From Bacteroidaceae bacterium (GTDB lineage Bacteria > Bacteroidota > Bacteroidia > Bacteroidales > Bacteroidaceae), in NCBI GenBank assembly GCA_017617575.1, contig JAFZVY010000114.1, forward strand, positions 1-42,512: a stretch of 42,512 bases of DNA, written 5' to 3'. Under the pieces are notes generated by a model. The model saw only the letters and a program-made list of their open reading frames with translations. It did no database searches and was not told the origin of the DNA. This document shows, piece after piece, positions 8,230 to 17,611 of the stretch. Made by a program: the position numbers and the translations under genes. Each line of letters begins with the position of its first letter. The first letter of the stretch is position 1.

Positions 8230-9267
8230 ATGCAACTAACAACAGTTATAGATATTCCAAAGTCGAAGTTCAAGATAAGCGCAGATGACAAGGTATTGTT
8301 CCTTGGCTCATGCTTTGCCGATAGCGTAGGCGAGAAGTTCGTGCGAGGAGGATTTGATGTACTTGTCAATCCGTTCGGCACGCTCTACAATCCTATGAGT
8401 ATAGCCGAGCTACTCCTTCGTTGTGTGGATGAAGCATCAGATATTGACGCTTCTGCTGACATCTTTCAGTCGGAGGATGGCATTTGGCACTCATGGATGC
8501 ACCACTCACGTTTTTCGTCACCTAATCGTGATGAACTTATATCAAACATAAACGAAGCATATTCACTTGTCAGAAACTTTCTTGCTACTGGCAACGTGCT
8601 TGTCATTACCTTTGGCACTTCGATAATATACCGCCATAAGCATGACGGCCGTCTTGTTGCAAACTGTCATAAACAACTGGACACTCTGTTCACAAGGGAG
8701 CGTCTATCTGTTGAAAGTATTGTTGATAAGTGGAAACAAGTTATTGATAAGTTACATTCAGTTAATAATAACTTAAAAATAATATTTACCGTAAGTCCTA
8801 TCCGTCATAAGCGTGACGGAATGCATATCAATAATATAAGCAAGGGAATACTCCTCCAAAGTGTAGATGAAATTATCAACACCTGCAACTTATCAACCGA
8901 TGTAAATAATCCTATTGACAATCCTGTTAATAGAGTTGATAATCCTATTAAAAGTGTTGATTCATCTGTTGATAATGCAAATGCTATCAACATATCCGAT
9001 AATGTTATTAGCAAAAAAAATAGAGTTATCAACACAACTGTTGACAACTCCATACCTCAGTATTTTCCATCCTACGAGATTATGCTCGACGAACTTCGTG
9101 ACTACCGTTTCTATGCTGACGACATGATTCATCCGTCTCCACTTGCCGTCGAATACATCTGGCAACGTTTCCAAGACACTTACTTCGACCGCAACACCCA
9201 GGAACACATTCGCCTAAAGAATAAAGAGTGGGCACGAAGTCAGCATAGGGAGATAGTGAAGACATAA
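8230..9267 (+). CDS. GSCFA domain-containing protein (SGNH-like hydrolase fold)
   Basis: 345 residues. The family signature is KVLFLGSCFADSVGEKF (Ser27 in GSCFADS), and the C-terminal DDMIHPSP (Asp298, His301) resembles the Asp-x-x-His block of SGNH hydrolases, so an esterase or acyltransferase role is possible but unproven. There is no signal peptide, so it is probably cytoplasmic. Residues about 220-275 form an Asn/Asp/Val-rich low-complexity insert encoded by short tandem repeats (NPVNRVD, NPIKSVD at 8920-8961), between conserved blocks. It converges on the DUF4861 gene with only 16 bp between stops. Confidence 0.88.
   Translation: MQLTTVIDIPKSKFKISADDKVLFLGSCFADSVGEKFVRGGFDVLVNPFGTLYNPMSIAELLLRCVDEASDIDASADIFQSEDGIWHSWMHHSRFSSPNRDELISNINEAYSLVRNFLATGNVLVITFGTSIIYRHKHDGRLVANCHKQLDTLFTRERLSVESIVDKWKQVIDKLHSVNNNLKIIFTVSPIRHKRDGMHINNISKGILLQSVDEIINTCNLSTDVNNPIDNPVNRVDNPIKSVDSSVDNANAINISDNVISKKNRVINTTVDNSIPQYFPSYEIMLDELRDYRFYADDMIHPSPLAVEYIWQRFQDTYFDRNTQEHIRLKNKEWARSQHREIVKT
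8920..8961 (+). repeat. 21-bp in-frame tandem repeat inside the GSCFA gene
   Basis: Positions 8920-8940 and 8941-8961 are two copies of a 21-bp unit encoding NPVNRVD and NPIKSVD. Degenerate GTTGAT/AAT units continue on both sides. Confidence 0.7.
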
Positions 9268-9283
9268 CGATACGAACAACAAC

Positions 9284-10513
9284 TTAAAAACTCACCTTAA
9301 CTGGCTTCTTAATCTTTGCGGAAGTGCTTGATAGGAGTGCTTCCCATTCAGCAAGTGTCTTTACACCCCAATTTGGGTTCTTGCTCCATGCCGTACCGAA
9401 GTAATAAGTGTAGTTAGCCTTGTAAGGGGCTACGGCAAGGATATGACCTGTAGCTATGCCATTAGCACGTTCCTGGTACTTCGCCTCTGTGAGTTTATCT
9501 GCATAGATTGTACCAACATATATATTGCCCATCTGTCGTGCAAGCTCGTCCTTGTATTTCTTGTTATATACACTTGCATCACCAAGGTCTTCGTAACCAA
9601 GGTAACCATTATCCTTGCTGATGATGTATGCCGTTGGATTCTGCTGGTGAATGACAACACCAGAAGCTATGCTTGGAGCACCTGTAAGACCTGCATAGCT
9701 GATGCTAACCTTGTTAAACAAGCTTCCTGCATCGAGAGTGATGATACGTGTCTCAACCACCTTCTGACCGTTGTATTCTATCTCTGGGTATGTGAGTTTT
9801 ACTGTAAAGCGGAGAGGACCGTTGTCAAGTATCTCGTATGACTTGTAGCACTTAGGCATACAAAGGCTTCCGTCAGCATTAATGAGGGCGTTTGCACCAC
9901 CACCGAGAGTAGGACCTACGGTATAGCAATCCATACCCTTTCCATGGTCGATGTGGTAGCAGTAGGCATTATACACTTGGTCGGCAAGGTCATGATAACC
10001 ACGGTCATGAAGTTGCTTGCTAACGCTTCGCATCTCTTGGTTCTGTTCACTTGCATACCAGTAGTCGAGCATAAGCTCATCTGTGCTCTTGTTGAAGAGG
10101 TCATAACCTACCGCTCCTCCATGTCCATAGATACGGTAGGCAACACGGTCGTTTTCCCAGCCAAACTCATCGCCACGCTCTGTGAATAGACGTCCCTTGG
10201 CAGCCTTCTTATACTCTTTTGGAGTACCATCCATGACATAGTATATTGACTTACCCTTGCTCGCCACACTTACCTGAAAGATAAGTTTGCCGTCATAAGT
10301 CACCTGACTTGTCAACTCATTACCGTCAGCATCCGTCACAATAACGCTACCATCCGTACCAAGCTTCTTTCTTAGTGCGTTGGCATCAACCTCCACCACT
10401 TCGTTTGAGCGAACAACAGTAGCAGGATTACTTACCTTGAGTGTAACCTTGTCAGCAGAATAAGCAGATGCAGAAATACAAAATACTGCAAGTGAAAAGA
10501 ATATTTGTTTCAT
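9284..10513 (-). CDS. DUF4861 domain-containing secreted protein
   Basis: 409 residues with signal peptide MKQIFFSLAVFCISASAYSA. The body resembles the DUF4861 family: beta-rich, with GDEFGWENDRVAYRIYGHGG and NKSTDELMLDYWYASE in the middle and YFGTAWSKNPNWGVKTLAEWE near the end. Members occur in Bacteroidetes carbohydrate-degradation loci, so a periplasmic role on a polysaccharide is plausible; I know of no reaction I could assign with confidence. It is monocistronic, with a canonical promoter about 110 bp upstream and a GC-rich repeat in its leader. Confidence 0.8.
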   Translation of the reverse strand: MKQIFFSLAVFCISASAYSADKVTLKVSNPATVVRSNEVVEVDANALRKKLGTDGSVIVTDADGNELTSQVTYDGKLIFQVSVASKGKSIYYVMDGTPKEYKKAAKGRLFTERGDEFGWENDRVAYRIYGHGGAVGYDLFNKSTDELMLDYWYASEQNQEMRSVSKQLHDRGYHDLADQVYNAYCYHIDHGKGMDCYTVGPTLGGGANALINADGSLCMPKCYKSYEILDNGPLRFTVKLTYPEIEYNGQKVVETRIITLDAGSLFNKVSISYAGLTGAPSIASGVVIHQQNPTAYIISKDNGYLGYEDLGDASVYNKKYKDELARQMGNIYVGTIYADKLTEAKYQERANGIATGHILAVAPYKANYTYYFGTAWSKNPNWGVKTLAEWEALLSSTSAKIKKPVKVSF

Positions 10514-10529
10514 GATTTTTTAAGTTTAT

Positions 10530-10608
10530 GGCCCCCTCCCAACCTCCCCGAAGGGAGGAGTATAAATATACTCTGTTCGTTGAGTGGTTTATGGGTTATT
10601 GCCCATAA
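10530..10608. repeat. Leader of the DUF4861 gene with hairpins of an intergenic repeat family
   Basis: The segment contains CCTCCC paired with GGGAGG, the palindrome GAGTATAAATATACTC and TATGGG paired with CCCATA. The CCCC/GAAGGG core and the ACTCTGTTCG run also occur at 40760-40820, and a CCCC...GAAGGGGG variant lies inside the methyltransferase gene at 26255-26279. Confidence 0.5.
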
Positions 10609-10622
10609 GAGCATTTCAGATG

Positions 10623-10653
10623 CAAAAGTAACTTATATTTATCATTCTTGCAA
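10623..10653 (-). promoter_or_regulatory. Promoter for the DUF4861 gene
   Basis: On the minus strand TACTTTTG (10630-10623) is preceded by TTG (10653-10651) at 20 bp, the Bacteroidetes housekeeping pattern. It implies a leader of about 100 nt. Confidence 0.7.
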
Positions 10654-10688
10654 GAGATTATGAAATAATGACTCATCTTTCTGAAAAG

Positions 10689-10735
10689 AATAAGGGTGTG
10701 TCATCAGTCATATTGACTTTTGGCACACCCTTATT
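10689..10735 (-). terminator. Terminator of the sigma/anti-sigma/lipoprotein operon
   Basis: A 14-bp stem with one mismatch (10689-10702 with 10722-10735) contains a small inner AGTCA/TGACT stem. It begins 10 bp after the lipoprotein stop codon, with T-rich flanks on both sides. Confidence 0.75.
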
Positions 10736-10744
10736 TTGTTATGG

Positions 10745-12064
10745 TTAAGCTCCTTCTTTTGTTAAGTCATAATATTCATAGTCAAAGTCCACGCATTTCT
10801 TTATATGAATCCAATCGTGAGGAACATATATAGATTGGGTAGTGTTTAGGCGCAGAATATGAAGACCTTCTGGAGTAAGAATACCACGTAGGTAATAATG
10901 TCGTGACTTTGCAATTCTTTCTATAGGATAATCAGGGTCATATTTGTAAATATTTTCTTTGCTTTTATCTAAATATTTAATTGGCATTGGTGGCATTCCA
11001 TTTTCGTAATATAATGCATCAAGTTCAAATACAAATGTATTATTGGATAAATAATTAATAAGTTTATCATCAAACATGGTCCACCTTATATTAGAAAAAT
11101 GTTGTGACATAACAACATTGTGAATTTTTTCTGTTAATTCACTTATAAAATTATGGTCTTTTTCTTGTGAAAGAGGAATAAAATAATGTTTACCAACAGC
11201 TTTTGCATGGCTATTATAGCATCCATTTTTTATAAGAAGTTGAAATATTTTTTTATTATTTGCAGGATTAACTTTGCGAGTATATTTATAACTAACGTCA
11301 ACAGAACGTGTAGGTAGTGTATTAAGATGGTCAAGTAAAGTTTTTTCTATTAAAGTAGTATCTGGCTCACAAAAAGTCACTTTGCTTTCATCTTCTCTAA
11401 ATGAAGATTTGTATACAAGTTTTATACTGTTTGATTCTTCTCCTTTTTTTATATATACAAGTACACATTCGTCTCTTCCAAAAGTCCATGCATCGATTTT
11501 ACCATAGTCACTTAGTGTTTTTATGTAAGCATCTTGAAGCCATGATTTTCTTGGAAATGTATCAAACGTAAAGGCCATCATTAATGTGTCTTTGTTATCA
11601 ATAAGTTTTAGGCTATCTTTTGCCTTGTTTTTCAATTGCTCCAAGCCATACGTCAATAGTTGATACGCCTTGTTAAATGATGCTACTTCTTGAGCATGGA
11701 CATTCTTTGCCTTTTCTATTGCATCTTTAACTTTTGCAATTTGAATTGGGTCTTTACTATTTTTGAGTACTTTTGTGAACTTCTCTGGTATTTCTAATTC
11801 TGTAGGACATAATAAATTTATGTGGTATTCACGAACATGACTATATCTTTGTACTAAAACCATACGGTATTCATAACATCCAGCTTCCTTTAGGTCTGAA
11901 ATAAAAGACATCATATCAGGATTTCCATTTGTATCAATATAACTTTTAGTAAAGTGATACACTTCCTTATCATTATTCTTGCAAGAGTAAGTTACGAACA
12001 AAATACATACAAGTACTATTGTCGTAATAGTTGATAATATATTTTTCATAATCATTTTAATCAT
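10745..12064 (-). CDS. Hypothetical lipoprotein of an ECF sigma operon
   Basis: About 439 residues. The N-terminus holds a hydrophobic stretch and a lipobox (LFVTYSC), so the product is probably lipid-anchored in the periplasm or at the surface. The rest is Lys-rich and soluble, with no family I recognise; the repeated spacing of YSHVREYHIN and similar segments suggests two related halves, but weakly. In-frame ATGs at 12064, 12055 and 12049 compete; 12064 overlaps the preceding gene by 8 bp, and 12049 begins the signal peptide more neatly. As third gene of the operon it may be a target or modulator of the sigma factor. Confidence 0.75.
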   Translation of the reverse strand: MIKMIMKNILSTITTIVLVCILFVTYSCKNNDKEVYHFTKSYIDTNGNPDMMSFISDLKEAGCYEYRMVLVQRYSHVREYHINLLCPTELEIPEKFTKVLKNSKDPIQIAKVKDAIEKAKNVHAQEVASFNKAYQLLTYGLEQLKNKAKDSLKLIDNKDTLMMAFTFDTFPRKSWLQDAYIKTLSDYGKIDAWTFGRDECVLVYIKKGEESNSIKLVYKSSFREDESKVTFCEPDTTLIEKTLLDHLNTLPTRSVDVSYKYTRKVNPANNKKIFQLLIKNGCYNSHAKAVGKHYFIPLSQEKDHNFISELTEKIHNVVMSQHFSNIRWTMFDDKLINYLSNNTFVFELDALYYENGMPPMPIKYLDKSKENIYKYDPDYPIERIAKSRHYYLRGILTPEGLHILRLNTTQSIYVPHDWIHIKKCVDFDYEYYDLTKEGA

Positions 12065-12599
12065 TTTGATGGTAGGACGAATGTCCTGAATAATGTTTCA
12101 CTTCACCCAAGAGATTGTTCATGTCTTGGGCTTTATATGTGTTGCCAGCAACATCTGCAAGGAATTGCTCTATTTCCTCGTCTGTGACGGTAAGTGAATC
12201 GTCGCTATCTGTTGAGGCTTGTTGCTGTGTGTATGAATCTGGTAGCATGAACGTGATACTGCATATTACCGCTACGGCACATGCCACGCCAGTATATTTC
12301 CACCATGCTATTTTAGGCTTCAAAGGTATGGCTCTTGCAATCTCCTTAGGCTCCGACATACCTATGTCAGCTGTATTGTCTTCTTCAAACATATCTTCCA
12401 CGAACTTGTCGCTCATGCCATAGGCTTCAGTATTGAAACTCACGAACATTTCACGATAAGGCTCCCACTCAGCAGGAATGTCCTCTGTCTCTGCAAAATA
12501 ATCTGCAAGCACCTGTTCTTCCTCTTCTGTAGTTTCCGCATCCATGAAACGCTTTATAAGCCTGTCTATGTATTCTTTTGTATATTCCATAAAAATCAT
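12057..12599 (-). CDS. Single-pass membrane protein, probable anti-sigma factor
   Basis: 180 residues. An acidic N-terminal cytoplasmic region (about 1-95, MEYTKEYIDRLIKRFMDAET) is followed by one membrane segment (about 101-118, TGVACAVAVICSITFML) and a short acidic outer tail. The ATG at 12599 overlaps the sigma stop codon as ATGA, a translational coupling arrangement; an ATG nine bases later is the alternative. Position directly after an ECF sigma gene and this topology suggest an anti-sigma role. There is no zinc-binding HxxxCxxC motif, so the assignment is inferential. Confidence 0.75.
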   Translation of the reverse strand: MIFMEYTKEYIDRLIKRFMDAETTEEEEQVLADYFAETEDIPAEWEPYREMFVSFNTEAYGMSDKFVEDMFEEDNTADIGMSEPKEIARAIPLKPKIAWWKYTGVACAVAVICSITFMLPDSYTQQQASTDSDDSLTVTDEEIEQFLADVAGNTYKAQDMNNLLGEVKHYSGHSSYHQND

Positions 12600-13078
12600 T
12601 TCAACTTATTAAACAATATGGCTCTTGCCTTACATATCATGCCTCTTACGGACGATTCGCTTGTGCCGAGTATCTTGGCAATCTCTGTATATGAAAGCTT
12701 GTCAACATTTCTCATCTTTATGATAGCACTCTGTTTCTCTGTAAGCGACTCTATGGCGTGTTTAAGGCGTTGCTCGCCCTCTGCCTCCTCCTGTTGCACC
12801 TGAGCGTTGCGATTGTCCGTGATGTACATTTCCGTGTCAATAGGAACTATGCGTTTTCGTTTGCGAAACATATCTATCGAGACGTTCTTCACGACAACCA
12901 CGCCATAGTGCAACATCTTGTCGGCATCCTTAATCTTCTTGTGCCTCACCCATAGAATGGCAAGAGCCTCCTGAACGGCATCCTCTGCATCGTCAGGGTC
13001 GGAAAGATAATGGAGAGCCTCTGTCAACATAAGCCTCCTTATCTTCGGTACTTGTTCGGTAAACTCTTGTAATTCCAT
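12596..13078 (-). CDS. ECF-type RNA polymerase sigma factor
   Basis: 160 residues. Region 2 spans about 10-80 (LTEALHYLSDPDDAEDAVQEAL, then VVVVKNVSIDMFRKRKR), and region 4 about 100-158 with a helix-turn-helix (LSYTEIAKILGTSESSVRGMICKARAIL). It would direct RNA polymerase to a small set of promoters, probably under control of the membrane protein encoded next. No TAnnTTTG element is seen in the 60 bp upstream, so it may use another promoter, possibly its own. Confident for the family; the regulon is unknown. Confidence 0.92.
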   Translation of the reverse strand: MELQEFTEQVPKIRRLMLTEALHYLSDPDDAEDAVQEALAILWVRHKKIKDADKMLHYGVVVVKNVSIDMFRKRKRIVPIDTEMYITDNRNAQVQQEEAEGEQRLKHAIESLTEKQSAIIKMRNVDKLSYTEIAKILGTSESSVRGMICKARAILFNKLK

Positions 13079-13569
13079 GTTTTGATTATACTTTATTTGG
13101 TTTTGTTCTGACTAATTTATGAATCCTTTTCAGGCTTTGTACATAACTATATCGTCGTTCTTTCGTTTTCGCTACCGAAAAAAGCAACTTTTTTTGTTTT
13201 TCGCCTTACAAATTTATGGAAAAACTATAAAACATCAGTATTATACTTATTCTTTTTCTCGTTTTCTCTCCTCTTCTCTATTTTTCGCAACACTTATGGA
13301 TAAAACATCCTAAATAAGTGGGAAAGTAATGGAGTATTGCAAAACGGCAATAGCATGACTATTGATAAACATACAGTTAAGTGACTATGATGCAAATTGA
13401 GTAATAAAAAAATGCAAATATGTTGCCATAATGCGTAGATTTACGGAATACTCCATATCTTTGTAGCATCAAAACAAAATAAGATGCCAATGTTTAGCTC
13501 TAACGAGGTGAATTAAGGCAAAACAACGTGATAATTATTTAATGTCTAATTTTTAACTTTTAATTTACT
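13079..13569. other. 491-bp divergent intergenic region
   Basis: It separates the sigma operon (left, minus) from the YbjQ gene (right, plus). It holds the YbjQ -7 element (13456-13463), two TGCAA boxes 22 bp apart (13391, 13413) and T-rich heptads at 13541-13565. I see no gene. Confidence 0.7.
13456..13463 (+). promoter_or_regulatory. -7 promoter element for the YbjQ gene
   Basis: TATCTTTG fits TAnnTTTG; the implied leader is about 100 nt. The sequence around it, CCATATCTTTGTAGC and then TCAAAAC, is nearly the same as at the promoter of the gene at 39080. Confidence 0.6.
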
Positions 13570-13890
13570 ATGTTACTTACAACAACACCAACAGTAGAGG
13601 GACACACAATCACCCAGTATTACGGAGTAGTTACAGGCGAGGTTATTATCGGAGCTAACTTCCTTAAGGATTTCACAGCTTCACTTCATGACTTCTTCGG
13701 AGGTAGGGCTGGAAGTTACGAGCGTACCCTCATCGAGGCAAAGGAGAACGCTATGAACGAGATGAGCATGAGAGCTTCACAGCTTGGAGCAAATGCCATC
13801 CTCAGCATAGATATCGACTATGAGACAGTAGGACAGAGCGGAAGCATGCTTATGGTAGCTTGTAGCGGTACAGCGGTAAGGATTGATTAA
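13570..13890 (+). CDS. YbjQ/UPF0145 family protein
   Basis: 106 residues, the normal length of this family. Conserved stretches are the start LTTTPTVEGHTITQYYGVV, the middle GGRAGSYERTLIEAKENA and the end GANAILSIDIDYET. Members form small oligomeric cytoplasmic rings; no biochemical function is established. It stands alone, convergent with mutS. Confidence 0.93.
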   Translation: MLLTTTPTVEGHTITQYYGVVTGEVIIGANFLKDFTASLHDFFGGRAGSYERTLIEAKENAMNEMSMRASQLGANAILSIDIDYETVGQSGSMLMVACSGTAVRID

Positions 13891-14024
13891 GTTTTAAGTT
13901 CGTGAGTTTTTTTAGTTTATTTGTTTTCACGGTAACTGATATTCGTAAGAACATAAGAACCTACAAACTCAAAAACTTAAGAACTCAAAAAACATAAAAA
14001 CTTACTTCCATCAACTATATAATT

Positions 14025-14062
14025 GCAAAAAAAGAGCTTCATCCGTGAGGATGAGGCTCTTT
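14025..14062 (-). terminator. Intrinsic terminator of mutS
   Basis: A 14-bp stem with one wobble (14031-14044 with 14049-14062) and a four-base loop is followed on the minus strand by seven Ts. It begins 10 bp after the mutS stop. Confidence 0.88.
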
Positions 14063-14071
14063 CATTATGAT

Positions 14072-16699
14072 TTACTTTCCTTTTACTATCTTCTTAATCT
14101 CATTCAGTTTGTTGAGTGCCTCTATTGGTGTAAGGTTGTTCACATCAATATTGAGTATCTCATCACGTACCTGACAGAGGACAGGGTCGTCAAGTTGGAA
14201 GAAACTGAGTTGTCCTCCTGTTGGTGCAGGTTGAATGGCTGAGGTATCTGGCTTGGAAACAGATTCGCCTGAGTTGTTGCGCTCAAGGTCTTTGAGAACC
14301 TGTTCTGCTCGTTTCACTATAGTTGGATTCATTCCTGCAATCTTTGCTACGTGAATACCGAAGGAGTGCTCACTACCTCCTGGCATGAGTTTACGCATGA
14401 AGATAACCTTGCCGTTCACCTCACGTACAGAGACGTTAAAGTTCTTTACACGTGAGAACAGATTCTCCATCTCGTTAAGCTCGTGATAGTGTGTGGCGAA
14501 GAGGGTACGTGCATGTGCCTTTGGATTCTCGTGAATATACTCTACAATAGACCATGCTATGGAGATACCATCGTATGTGGAAGTACCTCGTCCAAGTTCA
14601 TCGAACAAGACAAGTGAACGCTCTGTGATATTGTTCAGAATACTTGCAGCCTCATTCATCTCGACCATGAAGGTTGATTCTCCCAATGAGATGTTATCGC
14701 TTGCTCCCACACGTGTGAATATCTTGTCGCAGAGACCTATACGTGCGCTCTCGGCAGGTACGAAAGAACCTATCTGGGCAAGGAGCGTGATAAGGGCTGT
14801 CTGGCGCAATAATGCGGACTTACCAGCCATGTTAGGTCCTGTAAGTATAATTATCTGCTGTTGCTCAGAATCGAGGTACACATCATTTGGCACGTACTGT
14901 TCTCCTATAGGAAGTTGACGCTCAATAACTGGATGACGTCCCTGCTTAATGTCTATCACAAGACTTTCGTCAACAACAGGACGTATGTACCTATTCTCCA
15001 TTGCTGTTGTGGCAAACGAAAGGAGACAGTCAAGGTTAGCCACGAGTGTAGAGTCATTCTGTATGGCAGCTATGAACTTATTGGCGTATGCTATGAGTTC
15101 GCCATATAGTTGCGCCTCTATGACGTCAATCTTATCCTCTGCTCCAAGAATTTTTTCCTCGTATTCCTTAAGCTCCTGTGTGATGTAACGCTCTGCCTGA
15201 GTAAGCGTCTGCTTACGTATCCACTCCTGTGGCACGAGGTCCTTGTATGTGTTGCGTACTTCTATGTAGTAGCCAAAGACGTTGTTGAAGCCAATCTTCA
15301 GGCTCTGGATGCCTGTGGCAGCTGTCTCACGCTCCTGTAACTGGAGGAGGTAGTCCTTGCCACGAAAAGCTATGTTGCGAAGTTCGTCGAGTTCATCACT
15401 TACTCCATCTGCTATGACTGGCTGTTTCTTGCCAAGCGCAGTAGGAGGGTTGTCCGTAAGGTCGTGACTAATCCTGTCACGCAATTCAATACAAGCATCA
15501 AGTTTCTCACCTATAGCGCGAAGACTTGCACTCTCGGAGTTGAGGCATAGCTCCTTCATAGGCTCTATGGCGTTGAGAGCATTCTTTAGCTGTGCCATGT
15601 CACGAGGAGTAGCACGGTTGACGGCAATCTTTGAACCTATACGCTCAAGGTCGCCTACCTGTCGCATCAACTCGTCCATGGAATCGCGGAAGTCTGGCTT
15701 GCGGAAGAAGTATTCAACCACTTCCTGACGGTCTGTAATCTTCTTCACGTCCTTTAGTGGGAAGAGCATCCATCTACGCAACATACGTGCACCCATAGGG
15801 CTTACGGTCTTGTCTATTACGTCAAGGAGGCTTGTACCACCTTCGCACATGGAGTTGACAAGTTCAAGGCTACGTATGGTGAACCTGTCAAGTCGTACAT
15901 ACTTGTCTTCCTCGATGCGTGAGAGGTTACGGATATGTGAAATCTGAGTATGCTGAGTATGCTCAAGGTAGAAAAGTATGGCACCGGCAGCAATAATACC
16001 GTTCTTTAGGTGCTCAACACCAAATCCCTTGAGGTTCTTTGTACCAAAGTGAGTAGTAAGCTTCTTGTATGCTGTCTCGTCCGTATATATCCAGTCGTCC
16101 TGTTCATATACACAATACTTGCTTCCGAAGTTGCCCTCAAACATAAGCTTCTTGCCACGTTCGTAGAGCACTTCCTTTGGTGCAATATTAACGAGTAGCT
16201 TGTCGATGTAATCCGTGGTTCCTTCGGCTGTAAGGAACTCACCTGTGGAGATGTCGAGGAAGGCTACACCACAGGCAGACTTACCGAAATGAACGGATGC
16301 GAGGAAATTGTTTTCCTTGTAGTTCAACACATTGTCGCTAAGAGCCACACCTGGAGTAACAAGTTCCGTGATGCCACGCTTAACAAGTTTCTTGGTAAGT
16401 TTTGGGTCTTCAAGCTGGTCGCATATTGCAACACGCTTTCCTGCACGGATAAGTTTTGGCAAATATGTGTCAAGAGCATGATGAGGGAAGCCAGCCATAG
16501 CCGTACCGCTTGCACTTGTTCCAGCCACGCTGCTTCGCTTGGTAAGAGTGATACCAAGTATGTCAGCCGCTACACTTGCGTCCTCATTATATGTTTCATA
16601 GAAATCTCCGCAACGAAACAGAAGCAAGGCATCAGGATGTTTTGCCTTCAAATCATAGAACTGTTTCATCATCGGGGTCAATTCTTCTTTCTTTGCCAT
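14072..16699 (-). CDS. mutS: DNA mismatch repair protein MutS
   Basis: 875 residues, full length. It recognises mispaired bases and starts methyl-independent mismatch repair with MutL. The mismatch-reading motif GDFYETY (Phe33, Glu35) is in the N-terminal domain; the connector, core/lever and clamp domains follow; the ATPase has Walker A GPNMAGKS (621-628), Walker [11 protein letters not shown] (about 696-705) and the His loop FATHYHE (734-740). A Ser/Pro-rich linker and a C-terminal dimerisation helix pair close the protein. It is monocistronic, with its own promoter element and terminator. Confidence 0.98.
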   Translation of the reverse strand: MAKKEELTPMMKQFYDLKAKHPDALLLFRCGDFYETYNEDASVAADILGITLTKRSSVAGTSASGTAMAGFPHHALDTYLPKLIRAGKRVAICDQLEDPKLTKKLVKRGITELVTPGVALSDNVLNYKENNFLASVHFGKSACGVAFLDISTGEFLTAEGTTDYIDKLLVNIAPKEVLYERGKKLMFEGNFGSKYCVYEQDDWIYTDETAYKKLTTHFGTKNLKGFGVEHLKNGIIAAGAILFYLEHTQHTQISHIRNLSRIEEDKYVRLDRFTIRSLELVNSMCEGGTSLLDVIDKTVSPMGARMLRRWMLFPLKDVKKITDRQEVVEYFFRKPDFRDSMDELMRQVGDLERIGSKIAVNRATPRDMAQLKNALNAIEPMKELCLNSESASLRAIGEKLDACIELRDRISHDLTDNPPTALGKKQPVIADGVSDELDELRNIAFRGKDYLLQLQERETAATGIQSLKIGFNNVFGYYIEVRNTYKDLVPQEWIRKQTLTQAERYITQELKEYEEKILGAEDKIDVIEAQLYGELIAYANKFIAAIQNDSTLVANLDCLLSFATTAMENRYIRPVVDESLVIDIKQGRHPVIERQLPIGEQYVPNDVYLDSEQQQIIILTGPNMAGKSALLRQTALITLLAQIGSFVPAESARIGLCDKIFTRVGASDNISLGESTFMVEMNEAASILNNITERSLVLFDELGRGTSTYDGISIAWSIVEYIHENPKAHARTLFATHYHELNEMENLFSRVKNFNVSVREVNGKVIFMRKLMPGGSEHSFGIHVAKIAGMNPTIVKRAEQVLKDLERNNSGESVSKPDTSAIQPAPTGGQLSFFQLDDPVLCQVRDEILNIDVNNLTPIEALNKLNEIKKIVKGK

Positions 16700-16728
16700 T
16701 TTTTAATTCCTCTTTGGTTAAAAACACG

Positions 16729-16736
16729 CAAAGTTA
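16729..16736 (-). promoter_or_regulatory. -7 promoter element for mutS
   Basis: TAACTTTG on the minus strand, 29 bp upstream of the ATG, fits TAnnTTTG; no TTG at -33. Confidence 0.5.
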
Positions 16737-16831
16737 ATAAAACAAAGTATAAATATATTAAAGTAAATTAAAAATGTGTAAAAAAGAGCTTCATAATAGG
16801 TAATATAAACTAATAAAAGAAAAAATCTTAC

Positions 16832-16839
16832 TACTTTTG
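16832..16839 (+). promoter_or_regulatory. -7 promoter element for the DUF4294 gene
   Basis: TACTTTTG, 17 bp before the ATG, fits TAnnTTTG and gives a leader of about 12 nt. Confidence 0.5.
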
Positions 16840-16856
16840 CACTCGAATTCATAATT

Positions 16857-17504
16857 ATGATTTACAAAACAAGGTACATATTATTTTTCACTCTATACCT
16901 GACTTTATCTTTAAGCATAAATGCTCAGCAAATTGAGGCAACCCGTCAAAACGATTTGGACATGACGGGGGCACCTATCTTTTCGCATGGATGCTACTAT
17001 ACGGGTATGGTGGAGGATAATGGAGAGATGATACCAAGTTTTGCATATTCCGACTTTTATGTGTTCAAGAAGCTTGTGTTCAAGAATGCGCGTGAGGCAA
17101 GGAAATACTACAAGATAGCCAACAACATAAAGAAGGTCTATCCTATTGCTTGCGAGATAAAGCGTACACTTGACAAGACCATCGCTCATCTTGACTCTCT
17201 TCCTGACAAGAAATCGAGGGACGAATATATGAAGCAAGCGGAAAAGGAACTCAAAAAACAATATACTCCAAGACTAAAGAAGCTAACATTCTCACAGGGA
17301 AAGCTACTTATCAAGCTTATTGACCGTCAATGTAACCACACGAGTTATGAACTCATCAAGATGTACATGGGTAGCTTCAAGGCTGGTTTCTACAACACCT
17401 TCGCAAGTCTCTTTGGAGCAAGCCTCAAGAAGGAGTATGACGCAGAGTGTGACGACCGTCTAACAGAACGTTGCATCTTGCTGATAGAGTCGGGACAAAT
17501 GTAA
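16857..17504 (+). CDS. DUF4294 domain-containing exported protein
   Basis: 215 residues. A signal peptide (about 1-23, ending INAQ) precedes the DUF4294 body, recognisable from the tract FKNAREARKYYKIANNIKKV and the basic helix EKELKKQYTPRLKKLTFSQG, ending near IESGQM. It is a conserved Bacteroidetes envelope protein of unknown function. aroB follows after 107 bp; a shared transcript is possible but no promoter for aroB is visible. Confidence 0.85.
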   Translation: MIYKTRYILFFTLYLTLSLSINAQQIEATRQNDLDMTGAPIFSHGCYYTGMVEDNGEMIPSFAYSDFYVFKKLVFKNAREARKYYKIANNIKKVYPIACEIKRTLDKTIAHLDSLPDKKSRDEYMKQAEKELKKQYTPRLKKLTFSQGKLLIKLIDRQCNHTSYELIKMYMGSFKAGFYNTFASLFGASLKKEYDAECDDRLTERCILLIESGQM

Positions 17505-17611
17505 ACTCCTTCGGAGAGTTAAAAGTTAAAAATGAAAAGTTAAAAGTTGAGTTCTTTAGTTTTGAGTTTACACATAATAGTTGGATAATATAAATGAGAT
17601 AAATATACAAC

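Noticed and set aside
8720-9026. Cluster of TTATCAACA/TGTTGATAA 9-mers resembling DnaA boxes, suggesting an origin
   Set aside because: The 9-mers lie inside the GSCFA coding frame, mostly as Val-Asp-Asn or Val-Ile-Asn codons of a low-complexity insert; they differ from the usual box at one base, and no origin-associated genes are nearby.
13119-13313. A 64-codon plus-strand open frame in the sigma/YbjQ spacer
   Set aside because: It is Phe/Tyr/Ser-rich from T-rich DNA, lacks a promoter element and looks like chance.
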